Origin: Ganoderma boninense
Taxonomy: Eukaryota; Basidiomycota; Agaricomycetes; Polyporales; Polyporaceae
Direction of reading: 5' to 3'
Assembly: GCA_002900995.3 (NCBI GenBank)
Contig: CM035305.1
Span: 620,001-684,000 of the forward strand
DNA length: 64,000 bases
Both the position numbers and the translations under genes were made by a program. Numbering within the stretch: position 1 is the first letter of the stretch; the number at the start of each line of letters is the position of its first letter. The notes below the pieces were generated by a model. It saw only the letters and a list, made by a program, of their open reading frames with translations, was not told the DNA's origin and searched no databases. This document shows positions 10,746 to 22,776 of the stretch, in pieces.

Positions 10746-11456
10746 TGAACCATATGGCAGCCGACAGGTGCGGTGCAGGTCGCGGGACAAGCCAGAGCTC
10801 GCAAACGAACGAAACGTCCGGCGCGGGGAAGGTGACGCTCTCCTCGCCCGCAGGTTCATATTGTATATCGCCCCTAAACCCATGATTGAGATGCGATCCT
10901 ACATCAGTACTGGGAGCCAAACATGTGCATGAACAACCACCCGATGACGCCCTGGAGATGGCCGTTGACTCCACCACCTGCAAGACCAACCCCGATCGAC
11001 ACTGAGAGTGGTTCAGGACATTGTCGATCGGGAGAGTGCACAGGGGCTTGATACCCCGCAGTGTGAGGCGTCTGACATGACCCTTTCGGATTGGTACCAA
11101 CCTTTATTGGACAGATCAGATGTTAGGCCATGACAACGCTGAAATTCAAGCACCACTAAAGGGGCTTGAAGGGCCCCGGGTTGGAACGCCTGAAATAACT
11201 GTGACCGAGGAGGCAGCGAACGTAAGCGGAGCATCTCACACTGATCTCCGGTATAGGGCTATCGTCGCGGCCGAAAGGACGACGCTGGCACCAAACCTTC
11301 ACGCAGGACTTGGGTGTAAGTTTGAGTCTCCTCATAGGCCGTCTTGCGTGACTGCCTCGTCGCCATTCCGCTGAATTGGCTGAGACAAGTCAAAGTAGGT
11401 GGCGTGCACGATAGAGAAGCCCGACATTTCGCGCAAGGAGCGCAAGGTACTGTCTC
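10746..11456. other. Intergenic region between DUF6533 and HDAC-like genes
   Basis: 711 bp with only short frames that have no domain resemblance. It must include the DUF6533 promoter and the 3' flank of the HDAC-like gene. Confidence 0.4.
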
Positions 11457-12984
11457 TCAGCTGCGTTGCCCTTCGAACCCCCGCAAAACGCCACGAACGT
11501 TTTCTCCCAGAGTCTCGATGTGGTAACCGCTGTTCCAGAAAAGCCCATGAGCGTCGTCTCTAATTAGAATCCCAGGCAAACAGGGACCCACCCTTCCATG
11601 ACAAACAAGGTTCGCTTCCCCAGACCTCCGATGGCCGCACCGATTCGAGGATAACAAGACTGCGTTAGCAGGAACTCGCAGATGGGATCTTCGTGGTACG
11701 TATCCACTCCCAGGCTGGGAGAATGCCGTGAGCAACCGCACTACTGTACACATCCAAAATAGGCCAGACCTACCTGACGATAAGGTAGTCGACTTCAGGG
11801 TGGTTTCGGATTATTTCGGTAGCTTTCTCGAGGGTTTCACAATATAGATCGTCCGTGGTGTAGCCTTGCGGCAATGAGAAGTTGTGGTTGTATCCTAAAC
11901 CTAGTCCAGCACCGCGCTCCTCCGCGGATCCAGTGAAATCTGTGAAGCATACGTCAGCTATACGGCCTTCGTTCATTCCTAAGGCATTACAGCATAACTC
12001 ACAGGGATAATCGCCTTCCGCGTGTAGGGAGATGTAAAGGACCTGCGCGGTGTCGTAGAATATCTGCTGCGCTATTGGAAACAAAGTTTACAGGTGCCGT
12101 TACGGGCGAAGAGAAGAAAGAAGCCTTACTTCCATTGCCGTGGTGGTAGTCTACATCGAGAATAGCCACACAGTTGGCTTCGCAGTGTTCCAGCAGGTAC
12201 TTCGCGGCGATCGCAGCGTTGTTTAGGAAACAATAGCCCCCGCATAAGCTGTCTTGAGCATGGTGGCCCGGGGGTCGTCTGGAGCTACATTGGGTATGTG
12301 CCAGAAACCACAAGGATTGGCTACTCACGCGAGTGCAAAAACACCGCCGTGTGGTGGACCGTTGGCAGTACTGAGATATTGTGCAGCGGAGAGAGTGACT
12401 TTGACGGATGCGATGGCAGACTGATACGTATCTACGTCCCTTGGAGTTCACATGTCTTCGTGACTGAGGTTAAAAGGGAAGCCTACTGGACGTTATCGGG
12501 CAACTGAGATCGAAGCAGTAGACACCTTGAGAGCCGTGGGCAAACGCAAGACGTAGACGGATGTGGCGAACTTACCTGGCTTAGCCAGCGGTGACATGGT
12601 CTTAATATCATGCGAACACAATGACTGCATCGAGCGATGCCGAAACGTTTCTGGGAACACCGCGCTCTTCTTGACTGCTTGGCTGGACAGCATGAGAATG
12701 GTTCACGAACAACGCACCTTATCCCCGCCAATGGCAACCCACTCATCGTAAATGGTCTCCAGGTACTCCAGATAATCTTTGGAGTGCACTGCCAGGATGT
12801 AGTCCTTGACGTCGGGCGGCCAGTCGTCCTGTGCAGAGACGATCTCGAACGAGTCGTCTTGCTCAAGAGCCGTCTTGATCTTCAGGACGCGATCGGGGCT
12901 CTCGAGATACGGCACAAGTCTACCGGACAAGATCTCGTGTGGGGGATTGTGCAGAAGGCATTGTGGATGCCAGAAGACCCTCAT
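11457..12984 (-). CDS. Acetylpolyamine amidohydrolase / histone deacetylase-family hydrolase
   Basis: Arginase/deacetylase-fold zinc amidohydrolase. The start MRVFWHPQCLLHNPPHEILSG (12984) matches the N-terminus typical of acetylpolyamine amidohydrolases, followed by LESPDRVLKIKTAL and AVHSKDYLEYLE. Active-site parts: RPPGHHAQDS (catalytic histidine pair), LDVDYHHGNG (zinc Asp and His), FTDFTGSAEERG and GVDTYHEDP (second zinc Asp), ending VMEGGYHIETLGENVRGVLRGFEGQRS at 11457. About eight exons with 50-75 nt introns. The sequence resembles polyamine-type deacetylases more than nuclear class I HDACs; actual substrate (acetylpolyamine or acetyl-lysine) is inference. It is divergent from the RdRP gene with a 566-bp shared upstream region. 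Confidence 0.88.
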
Positions 12985-13550
12985 GGTTGTGCCCGAAGGC
13001 CCCAGTTGGCGACATACCAGACAATATGTGTGTGTTGAAGGCACGTGAAGAACTTACCACGCACATCCTTACGCCCTCCCGCGGCAAGCCCACTCAAATG
13101 CCCGTACCCCATTCCAAGGACGGCATCAGATGATCCGTCGTTCAAGCCCGCCGCCTGTTTTGTGAGTGCTTTGGAGTGCTGTTCACCCCGGCTCTGGGTG
13201 TGTTCATTAGGGAGAGGAGGTTCGTGATTCGACGTGTCGAGAGTGAAGCTTGGTTATCGTGAACCTGATGCCTGAACTTGATAGCAAAGAGACCAGGAAT
13301 AAAGTCCATAGAGAGCCAAGCGGAGTGCAGTTGGATGCATTGCGACAAGTAAGTATGTGTGCAACTAGGACAGCTTGCCTCGGGCTTTGCCGTCGGCTAG
13401 AGTGGCAGGCATGGCAAGCTCAACTGAACCATGCTCCTGGACTTCACCACTACCGCAGCTTGGCGGCCTTGCGCCGTGTAAGCCTGCTCTCCTCTCTCAT
13501 CGCCTACCTGGATACCTTAACTTCATAGCGAGACCCCACAAACTGCAGAT
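12985..13550. promoter_or_regulatory. Divergent intergenic region between HDAC-like and RdRP genes
   Basis: 566 bp between two gene starts facing away from each other, so it must contain both promoters. No clear TATA box or repeated operator is visible. An in-frame ATG at 13044 upstream of the chosen HDAC-like start could extend that protein by about 20 residues. Confidence 0.45.
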
Positions 13551-16500
13551 ATGACAGAGGTACGTCGCGAGATGCAACAAAGGAAGCCTGACCCCTGCTA
13601 TGTTCTAACTTTCGCATACTAGAGCGACTCTGAGAGCGAGTTCTGGGGAGGTGACTCGATCTCACAAGCCCCCAACTTGAGAACATATACAACATCCCTA
13701 GTTCAAGGTGGGCCCTTGACACTGCAAACCTCGGGAACAACCACCTAAGCATGACCAGATCTTGGACGGAATTCCGGAGACAGTGCATCCCCCAGCAAGA
13801 GGACCCCTCGACCAGCGAAGACCACTTCGGAAAGAGGCATAGGCACTCGCGGAGATCGACCTGGCCGACGGACTCCTCGGGCCCGTAACCCACACGTTGT
13901 CGATCGTCGAAGTGCTGCCTCCACAAATCCTTCCCGCTTGCCGAATGGCACAGCCCACGGCGAGCCTAATGCCAGTGATTCCGAGGCATCCGGTGAGTTC
14001 GAATTCCGCTCCGTTCTATCCCATTGCTGACCGTGAATTGCCCATCTGCAGTTGAAGCCAGTGAGCGATCCATCTAGAGTTTTTACGGCACATGCTGACC
14101 TCAATCCCGCCAGTGATCGAAACGGAGAGCGAGAGCTCGGAGTCTGCTTCTAGGGCCCCATCTTTCGCGTTCTCCACCGTCGAGTCTCGGAGTGGCTCAT
14201 TGACGTCTGTTTCGTCTTCCACGTCTGTAGACTCTACCACTGGGAGGAAGCGTGCTATGCCGTATGAGCAAACTTATGGCCAGCCTATTGCCGCAATTGC
14301 CGCACGTAAGGTGCCGCGGTCGACGCAGAATGTATGTCTCCGCGTGGTTCGCAAAGCATGATGGTTCTCATGAGGCTGGTATTATCTCATTCTTAGGCTA
14401 CACCATCTCCGGCTGCCAATACCTCCCATACTTCTTCATTCTCAGGAAACATCACACGAACGCGCCGGACGGACTGGGTTCCACAGACCCCATCCCGCTC
14501 AGGCAGGAGCTCCGGCGCGCCAGCTGACCGCGACGAATCGCCAAACGCATACTATTCGAGGGTCGATACGCCAACGACCAGTCGAATCTCGAACGCCCTC
14601 GAGAAGACTGTTATCTCCAACGACAAGAACGAAGCAAGCTCAGCGTCGGCCGGTCCGTCTCGTCAGCGCAAGCTCGACCCGTCGACGTTGTCTGGTGTCC
14701 ACATCGTCGCGCATTCAAAGGACGCGCAGAAGCTCTTTGATAGGATTCCACTGAGCTGGGGAGTCCAGTACGAAATCGCTCGCGGCGTCTCGCGAGGTCT
14801 CTGGAGCTGGGACACGGTGATCGATGCAGAGGCGAGCTTGAGGTCCCTGAGTGGGACAAACATGAACGCCTCGAAGGTTTCTCAAGTCCTCGGACGCTCA
14901 CTCGGGGATGTCTTCCCGTCTGACGCCGCTCTTTGGTGCGTTGCCTGTGGCGTTGAAACTAACATTTACTTACATATACGTAGGCGGGAACTTGACCGCG
15001 AAGATGCCGCGATCATCGAAGGGGGCGGACGAGGTCTCGGGCTGCAGGGCGACTTCATGGACCAACCGAACTGGTACGGGGGCAGGATTCAGCAGGTCGT
15101 CCGACTGGAAGAAGACAGCAGCGGCAGCTTCCGCCTCGTCCTGGCCAAGATGGAGATGCGCAAGTCGTGCCGGACCGCCCGGTTCCTGGGCTCTCGGCGC
15201 ATGCTTCAAGTATCGGCCCCGCACAACGTCGTCAACAACCGCGGGGACGACCTCCGGGCGTTCTTCACTCAGAAGTTCATCCTATGCGGCCGAACTTTCG
15301 TCGCGTTCCTTCCAAAGGACAAGAAGATCTTCCTGATGGAGATTCCGGAGGACTACGAGCGCGGAGGTCGTGTGCCTGGTGACGAGCGTCGGATCAGGCT
15401 GACGGACTTCATCGCCTGGCACAACTCTATGGAGCGCAATGGCGCGCAGGTACGTCCAGTGGCTATGATGTCGATGCCTCCAACTCACACCACGTTATGT
15501 CATGCAGCCGGTTTCGAAGTGGGCTACACGCTTCGACCTCGGGTTCTCTATCTCCGTTCCTGTGTTGCGCATCCCTCAAGACTGTGTTTTCCACATGGCT
15601 GACGAAGGTATGTTACCCCTCTCGCATCCAACCACTTGTCTACAGACAGTACCCCTTCAGTTGCGCCGCTCGACTATCCCGGCAAGAAGCCACCCACAGA
15701 GTGCATCTACACGGATGGGTGCGGTTGGATGAACAACGCCGCGCTCAGCGCGATCGCTCGCCAAATGGGGCTCGAGGAGCGCCCGACCGCTGTGCAGGGA
15801 CGCTTCGGAGGCGCGAAGGGCCTGTGGGTCCTGCACCCGCGCGACCACTCGTCGACGCCGAAGATCTGGATCCGCGAGTCGCAGGTGAAGATCAAGCTCG
15901 ATTTCGGCAACCTCCACCCCGCGCACAGCATCTTCGACCTGCTCGCGCCGCCGCGCGTCACGCTGCCCAGCCGGCTCTCGCGCCTGACGATCCTGAACCT
16001 CGCGCACAACGGCGTGCCGAAGGAGACGTTCGTCGAGCTCATGCGGGAGACGGTCGAGGCGGAGGTGAAGCCGCTCGTGCAGTGGACGGGCCCGAAGGCG
16101 ATGGCGCTGCTCTGGAAGGCGGTCGAGAAGGTCGGCGGCGTCGCGATGAAGCGCGCGCTGCAGCACGCCGTGGGGACGTCTCGCGCGATGGGCCTGGTCA
16201 GCCGGAGCTTCCAGGACTACATCGAGGGCGAGGAGCCCGACGCGCCGCTCGAGGAGCGCGCGCAGGAGATTGCGGAGCAGGAGGCCGAGGGCAGCGGCGA
16301 GAAGTCGGCGTTGTACACGGCGCTGCGCGATCCTGCGACCGGCCAGCCGCTCACGATCCATGGGACCATCCTCGACCTCCTACAGGCCGGCTTCCACCCA
16401 CTCAGCATGGAGTCTCTGTATGATAGGTTGAAGAAGGTGATGAAGATGGTCGTGGAGGACATCATCCACGAGTATCATATCTCCGTCCCGCTCTCTGCAG

Positions 16501-18183
16501 AGGCTTTTATTGTCCCAGGTATGTTGCCTTGCTGGCTGTCAATACCTTGGACGATACTGAAAGCGGTGTAGATCCGTATGGCGTGCTGAATGAGGGAGAG
16601 ATCCATTTCAAATCGACGAAGCCCCTCAAGGAAGTGGGCGATTTGAACCCCCATCTGCTTCTGGGGGATGTCCTAGTAAGAATCCTCTACCGCGTCAGGT
16701 AATTAGATCCTCTAACACTTGATGTTGTAGATTTATCGTAACCCGAATCGCCTTCCTTCGGACGTTCAGAAGGTACGCAACGGGGGGCTGTAGGCGTGGC
16801 GATTACTTACCAATTGCGTAATGTTGCCCAGGTCACGGCCGTTCAGTGCGACGAGCTAGCGGCCTATACAGATGTTATCGTTCTTCCGACCATCGGGCCG
16901 CGTTCGTTCGCAAGTCTCTTGGCTGGCGGAGGTGAGTCTTATCGTCCGAACGAGTCAACAACACTCGAGTTGACCTGCGCACGATTGCGCAGACTACGAT
17001 GGAGGTATGGTTTTTCCTTTTCTATTTGCAGCACTGAGCATCGTTCTGATCGCGCAAAAAAGACGTCGCGGTCGTCATCTACGATGAGAGGCTTGTCCGT
17101 GACTTCCGCACGCCGCCGCTGACACGGGAGCCGCCCAACTTTATCAAAGACAACTTCGAAGATATGGGCACGATCCAACAGGTCAACGACCTCGCTGCGG
17201 AGCTAGAGGGTCTCGTGAACGACCCGAACGAACACCGTCGAAGGCTTCAAGAAAGCTTACTGTTGGGGCTCACCCTCCCGCCGATTGGCATGTACTCCCA
17301 GTTTCACGAAGGCTCAGCGTTCGCGTTCGGATATGACGCGCCGGAGACGGTCCGGCATGCATTCATGTAAGTGTGCAGCGTACACTACATCCCCAAGGCA
17401 TATTTGTGAACCTGTCGCAGGTTCAACACAGTACTCGACTCTCGGAAGACGGGCCATCGGGTCAAGGAGGACGTCTTGAAGCAAGACAAAAAGAACTTCA
17501 GCAAGGAGATGCCTCCTTCCCTACAGTCGCGGAAGGGCGGCGACGACACTCCGCAACGCGGCCCTCAACGACTAGCCTTCCAGCGGGACAAAGCCCTGGA
17601 ACCGTTCATCCTCGACTTCTTGTTCGACGCAGGACTGAAGATGCAGAACGAGGAAATGAAGCGCTACGACGGCATGCGGCCGAGGTTCTTCCGCAGCGAC
17701 GCGGACCTCCTCCGACCTTGGAACAAGATGAAGGAGTGGATCGGCGACACCTCGCCCGTCGGCGCTGATCTTGCCCTCATCCAAGCCCACGTCGGCGACC
17801 ACATCAGAGAGTGGCAGTTCATCACCGGGCGCATGTCGTCCAGCAGGCGCACGCCGTCCGCGCGAGGCAAGAACGGCGGGTTCAGTGGGAAGTCGGCGCA
17901 GGCGCACTACGACGAGCTCGCGCGGTCGTATGCTGCTGGCCCGGAGATCCCGTCCGGCTCTCTGCTGGAGTGCTCGGCGAACATCGAGCAGCTGAAAGCG
18001 TCGTGCGCGTATGCGTCGAACCCGAAGTTCGCGTGGAATGCCGCATTCCAGGCGCTCTGCCACATCAAGGCCGGCGCGGAGGGCTCCATCGCGTTCAAGG
18101 CTGAGTTCGCGGACCTCATGTCCATCCCTGCCTCGACCAACCGCGTTCTGGAGCAGAGTCGGCTCGCTCTGACGTCGCGGTGA
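13551..18183 (+). CDS. RNA-dependent RNA polymerase (RNAi/quelling type)
   Basis: Cellular RdRP of the QDE-1/RDR family, which makes double-stranded RNA for Dicer in gene silencing. Exons: 13551-13559, 13623-13707, 13759-13992, 14114-14331, 14397-14935, 14984-15449, 15508-15607, 15661-16518, 16572-16675, 16731-16772, 16832-16931, 16993-17004, 17063-17366 and 17421-18183, giving about 1,277 residues in one consistent frame. The first about 330 residues are Ser/Arg-rich and disordered; the core follows with CIYTDGCGWMN, QGRFGGAKGLWVLHP and HPLSMESLYDRLKK. The catalytic motif GGDYDGD is completed by a 12-nt microexon. A possible extra 9-nt exon at 14052-14060 would add three residues without changing frame. 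N-terminal exons are predicted from splice sites and frame alone. Confidence 0.93.
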
Positions 18184-20263
18184 TTTCTGACTTGGTTTGT
18201 GGCTTCGTATCGTGTTTCGTCAGGATCTCATGTGTTGTGTATCTGGAGGGACTCGGATTGGATAAATTGTTGTAAGACGTCGACTAGGCAGTCAGATTGT
18301 ACATGTACTGCTTGCATTGATTATACCAAGCGCTGATCTCTATTTGTCTCCAGCCTTCATACAGGTTGTTTCAGCTCGCGAGGGCATCAAGAGTCAAGAC
18401 TCATGCGCGAGCATCGAATCCCATCAAGACCATGCGATTCCAGACCACGCGGTTCCAGGGCCGTCTTCCACCGTCCAGCTCCCTTCACGCGAGACATACA
18501 GGACTTGGTGGCAACATCAACCAGTCTGCTTGCCGACTACTGTCTCCGCATTCCAAATTTCCAATGGCCACAGTCTGCCCACAAAACTCCCGAATCAAGG
18601 CCATTCAAATTGGACCGATTCATGCGGCTTCGTCTTTGTGGCGTAGATGCCAACCCAAGATAGGATACGGCCTTCGCAATATGAGAAGACGATCCCTGTG
18701 ACCTACCTGTTCAAACTTCTCCCATAGAATCTCCTGACCGACCACTGAACTCCGGGAACTAGAGAACTGAATTGGCTCGGCGGCCCGAGAACTCAAAGAC
18801 TCGCCTCAATAGCGGTAACCAGCTGAAAGGGCCGTTCCGCAAACCTACGTATCACTAAGCGAAAATTCGGTGCGTACGGTATCTAACCGGTAATCTTGCA
18901 GGTTCTTCGAGTCGGCCGCTCAACCCAAACGGACTCGTGCCCGCCGACATGCGTCCCCTGACTCGCCTCCAGGTCTCTCCCGGTCCCGTTTCGAGTGAAT
19001 GGTGGCTGTATCAGCTGTCGCCGCCCCGAAGCGTCCTGTATGTCACCCCCATTCAGAACAAATCGATTATCAGGAACCGCGGTGCGGATATGAGCAAGGC
19101 AACAGCATGCCATTGACACACGAGGGTATCTAAGCGAGACGGTGACTTGCATGGGATTCACCCGGGCCAGGGTCCTCCGCGAGAAGCCATCGCAGGACGG
19201 CCGCGTGGGCACGAGGCTCGCAGGAACCTTCCACAAAGTGCCCCGGGGCGCAATGCAGGGCTTCCGGGCGGCGAAGGCTGAATGCTTGACCAACCGTGTT
19301 TTGTAAGGAGATGAAAGGTAATGCGACGTAGGAGGTTTGGTCCCCGTCGCCGACCTAGCTGAGTCCCAATTCCACCGTCTCTCAGCGCTCCGGGCAATTG
19401 GCAGGAATACTTTATAGCCCGGCCATTCAAACATAAGGCTAAGTAACGTAATCTCCTCAGCTTCCAAGAAGTCCGGAGAAATCTAAGCACGAGGTGTGAT
19501 TTTCCGAGGGTGCCGTTGGAGGATTCGAAACGGACTGGACTTACAAATTGGGACATCCGAGACTTGCCGGATGCTTACCACGATAATTAGAATGAGTTGA
19601 TCGGCCTCTATTCCGAATACTCCTCCTTGAACTTGTTTCTCCTCCATCTTCCTCCACTGCCTCCACTGCCCCCCCATATTGCGCATATAGCCACATCTTT
19701 TTTCACCAATGTCTGCGCAATGTTCGCCTTGGGTCGAGGCCGAATAAATGCATCAAGGCGCGCCCCTGGCGATGCGCACTGCAACGGTTATCCCTGAAGG
19801 TTCGGCGTACCGTGAGCAAAAGAAGCTTCGGTAAGCTGTGATACACGCACCAATGGCCCGCTTATGTTTTGCAACTATTGACAATGTCACAGGAAAAGCG
19901 AAAAATACCCCCGCACTCCCATGGCTCTTCCGTCGGGGGTCGCTTCCTCGCTCATTCCGCCAGCACGGCCCTCGCGGTTTCCACGCGAGCAGATGTTCTG
20001 CTCTGATGCCGACTGCCTTCACGTTCGTGAATCCCGAACACCTAGGGTGTCATTTATGACTGTCGTCCTACGCACCAGGTAGGTCGGGTCCGAATAGCCG
20101 GCTCAGCCAGACACTGCGCCCGCTCAGGCTCGCTAATAGATCCTGCAACAGTTCTCAGGATATTCCGCGGCCCATATGAACGAGAACGCGGGGACCTCGC
20201 CCGACGGGCTTATATGTAAGGAGTGTCTCCCTACCCCACTGACAAGAAACATCCCCGTCAACC
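18184..20263. other. 2.1-kb intergenic region between RdRP and P450
   Basis: Open frames here (for example 18883-19467 minus) have no recognisable domain and look like chance frames. It contains the RdRP 3' end and the P450 promoter. I see no tandem array, long terminal repeat or tRNA. Confidence 0.4.
20210..20216 (+). promoter_or_regulatory. TATA-like element of the P450 gene
   Basis: TTATATG about 50 nt upstream of the P450 ATG (20264); the only TATA-like sequence in the proximal promoter. Confidence 0.35.
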
Positions 20264-22776
20264 ATGGACAACTACTACCTCTTGGCAGCCCCCCTCGCTG
20301 TTTTCCTCTACGGTCTGTACATCAAGCGCCCCGCTGTAAGCTGTGTTTGCCCAAGTCCATCTGTTATTCGTTTGACGGCCCCTCCAGATACCACAGGATC
20401 GCCTGCCCCCAATCGTTCACATTCCGGTATGGCTCGTCCTCGTTAAGAGTCTATCGCCTCTCCTAACTGGCCGCTACGTAGCCCGAGGAGATATTCGCGA
20501 GACCACGAGAAGCGTATGGGGAAGCTCTCGCAAAGTATGGACCAGTAATCGGTGTTCGGAGAAAAGGAAATGTGAGCACCTTCTCCGTTGTTGATTCGAC
20601 GTCCGCTGAGCCTCATGTATGTCCACGACAGTTGGAATTCATCGTCAACCAAGAACACGCTCGGCATGTCTTGACATGCGACCGCCTCTTCAGCTTCGAG
20701 CAGGGCTCAGCCGCTGTCCGTACAGTATCAATGCCTCAAGCCGACCTTGTGCTCACCTGCCGTTCCAGATTATGAACCTCCAGCCGATCATGGCACTTAC
20801 CGAAGGTAGCCTGTTCCGTGATCTTAACGACTTTGTTCGAGAAGGGATCGTGAACCGTATCGATGAGATAGTTCACCGGAGTAAGCGACCTTCTATCTAT
20901 CTCGCTTGTCAGTCGTAACCCCAGAAAGCTCACTCGGCGGAACTACAGTCTGGCCCCTCTTCCAGAGGGACGGGAAAGTGTTTGTGGACCTCGCCGCCGA
21001 GGGCCTCAAGACTGGCAACAATCCCAGCTGCTTTAACCACTTCCACAACACCATCGCTGAGACTACGGTGATCCTCCTTCTTGGTCAGGTAGGGCGGGAC
21101 GTCATTCCATGGCCTCATCCCGGGTGTTCACAATCTGGGGGGACAGGATCACGTCAACGAGGAGAACCTCTTGGTCATCGAGGACGTCGCCAACGGTATG
21201 GCCGAGCTCACGGGACAGTATCAGAACTTCTCGATCATCGGCAAGTACCTGCCAATCCTATGGATCTTGTACACATGGTCCGTCCTTCGTCTTCGGCCGT
21301 CCCCACGAGTACACGAGATGATAAACGTTTGACTTCTCGGCTTTTGCAGGGTCAAGGTGATGCTAATCACTATCCCATTCGGCTTCTTGCGTGTGTATGG
21401 CCCGAAGGTCTGGCGAGATATCAACCGGTACGAGGATATGCTTCGATCTGGCAAGCTGTCTCCGAAGGACGAGGTAGGACTTACCTCGTGTTTACCTCCG
21501 TAACGACCCTCACTGTGAAGCTCTTTGCTCCACAGCCTGCCCCAGTCCTTTATCTTATTGTGAAGACTTACCTCCGCTCGGATGGCCGAAGGATCAGTGC
21601 GCCACGACGCCTCTACATCGCCGTCCTCTTGCTGTGGTCAGTCCCCTTCACGTTACAAACTTCACGAACGAGGCACATTTCTCACCCCCGCATTATTTAC
21701 AGTTTAATCTTTGCCGCAGTCCACACAACGTGAGTAGGTTCCACAGCCGTCGCCATCACTCAATCTGACCCTGAACCACTCCGTGCCTCTCGCTCACACT
21801 TCTCAGGACGGTCGTCTCGCAATGGGTGCTGTGCCAACTCGCCATGCGGCCAGAGTACCTAGCGCCGCTCCGTGAAGAGCTTTCCAATGTCCTTGAGGAG
21901 GACGAAACGGGTGCCCTCCGCCTCACTGCGCGGTCGTTGCGCGAGGCGCGTCTGATGGACTCGTTCATCCGCGAAGTTATGCGTCTCAAGGGCGACACGA
22001 TCTCGGCCATGCGGTTCACCACCTGCGACGTTCCGCTCGGAAACGTGATCATCCCCAAAGGTGCGTCTAGCCTCCTTATGTGACGTGCATACGGCATTTC
22101 CGCTCGGTCTTGCGGAGCATCTCTGGCGTCGTCTATAAGTGGATATGTAGACGCACAGTCAATCCCGATCAGTTCCGTGCCGGAGCAAAAGCGCGAAGGC
22201 CTGACGAATATTCCACAGGATCCTTTGTCACTGCCATGTCTACGACCGTGCACGAGAACCCGGACGTGTTCGGCGAGCAGCCCCGGGAGTTCAACGGCTT
22301 CCAGTGGGCAGAGACAGGCAAGGAGGCAATCATGACTGGCCCCGCGCACATCGTCTTCGGCCTTGGCCGTTTCGCCTGTCCTGGGAGGGTGCTCGCTGTC
22401 AACGGTGAGTGCTCTATTCGCCGATCAGAGTCGTCGTTCAGGTGTTCACGGAGACATCATTTCTGATTTGATTGTCGTACGGTGCTCCCTCCTGCAGAGA
22501 TCAAGCTCATCGTTATGTGCCTCATTGCCCGCTCGACTCCCACGTTGCTAGAGGGCAAGTTCGAGGTCGCGGACCCGCTCAACACGGTAAGTGTGGCCGT
22601 CGTCTGATGTTCGATTTGCAGTGCGCAGCGGTGTGCCCTTGCACACGTTTTTCTTCCTCCGGGGGTCATGCGTTGCCTTGGGCTCCGGGCTGACATCGCA
22701 TTTCGCTCCCCACCAGGTGACCCAGCCGCCGAAGGGAACGCTCGTCTTCCAGCCACTTGAGAAGCCATACCTGTAA
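20264..22776 (+). CDS. Cytochrome P450 monooxygenase, microsomal
   Basis: Heme-thiolate monooxygenase anchored by an N-terminal membrane helix (MDNYYLLAAPLAVFLYGLYI). Ordered signatures: REAYGEALAKYGPVIGVRRKG, EFIVNQEHARHVLT, ISAPRRLYIAVLLLW, an I-helix FAAVHTT, FIREVMRL with the ExxR pair (21963-21986), RFTTCDVPLGNVIIPKG, FNGFQWAE, and the heme-binding loop FGLGRFACPG around 22360 with its axial cysteine. At least twelve short exons split by 50-80 nt introns; the last encodes VTQPPKGTLVFQPLEKPYL and stops at 22776. The AxHTT I-helix is common in basidiomycete P450 families near CYP512/CYP5035-type proteins, but I cannot assign a family. No partner biosynthetic genes are adjacent, so the substrate is unknown. 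Confidence 0.9.

Noticed and set aside
17005..17032. Alternative acceptor TTTGCAG in the RdRP catalytic intron
   Set aside because: It would give a 28-nt intron, below the workable minimum, and breaks the frame; the downstream AAAAAAG site keeps DYDGD.
18883..19467. 194-codon open frame (minus)
   Set aside because: No domain and no supporting promoter or exon structure.
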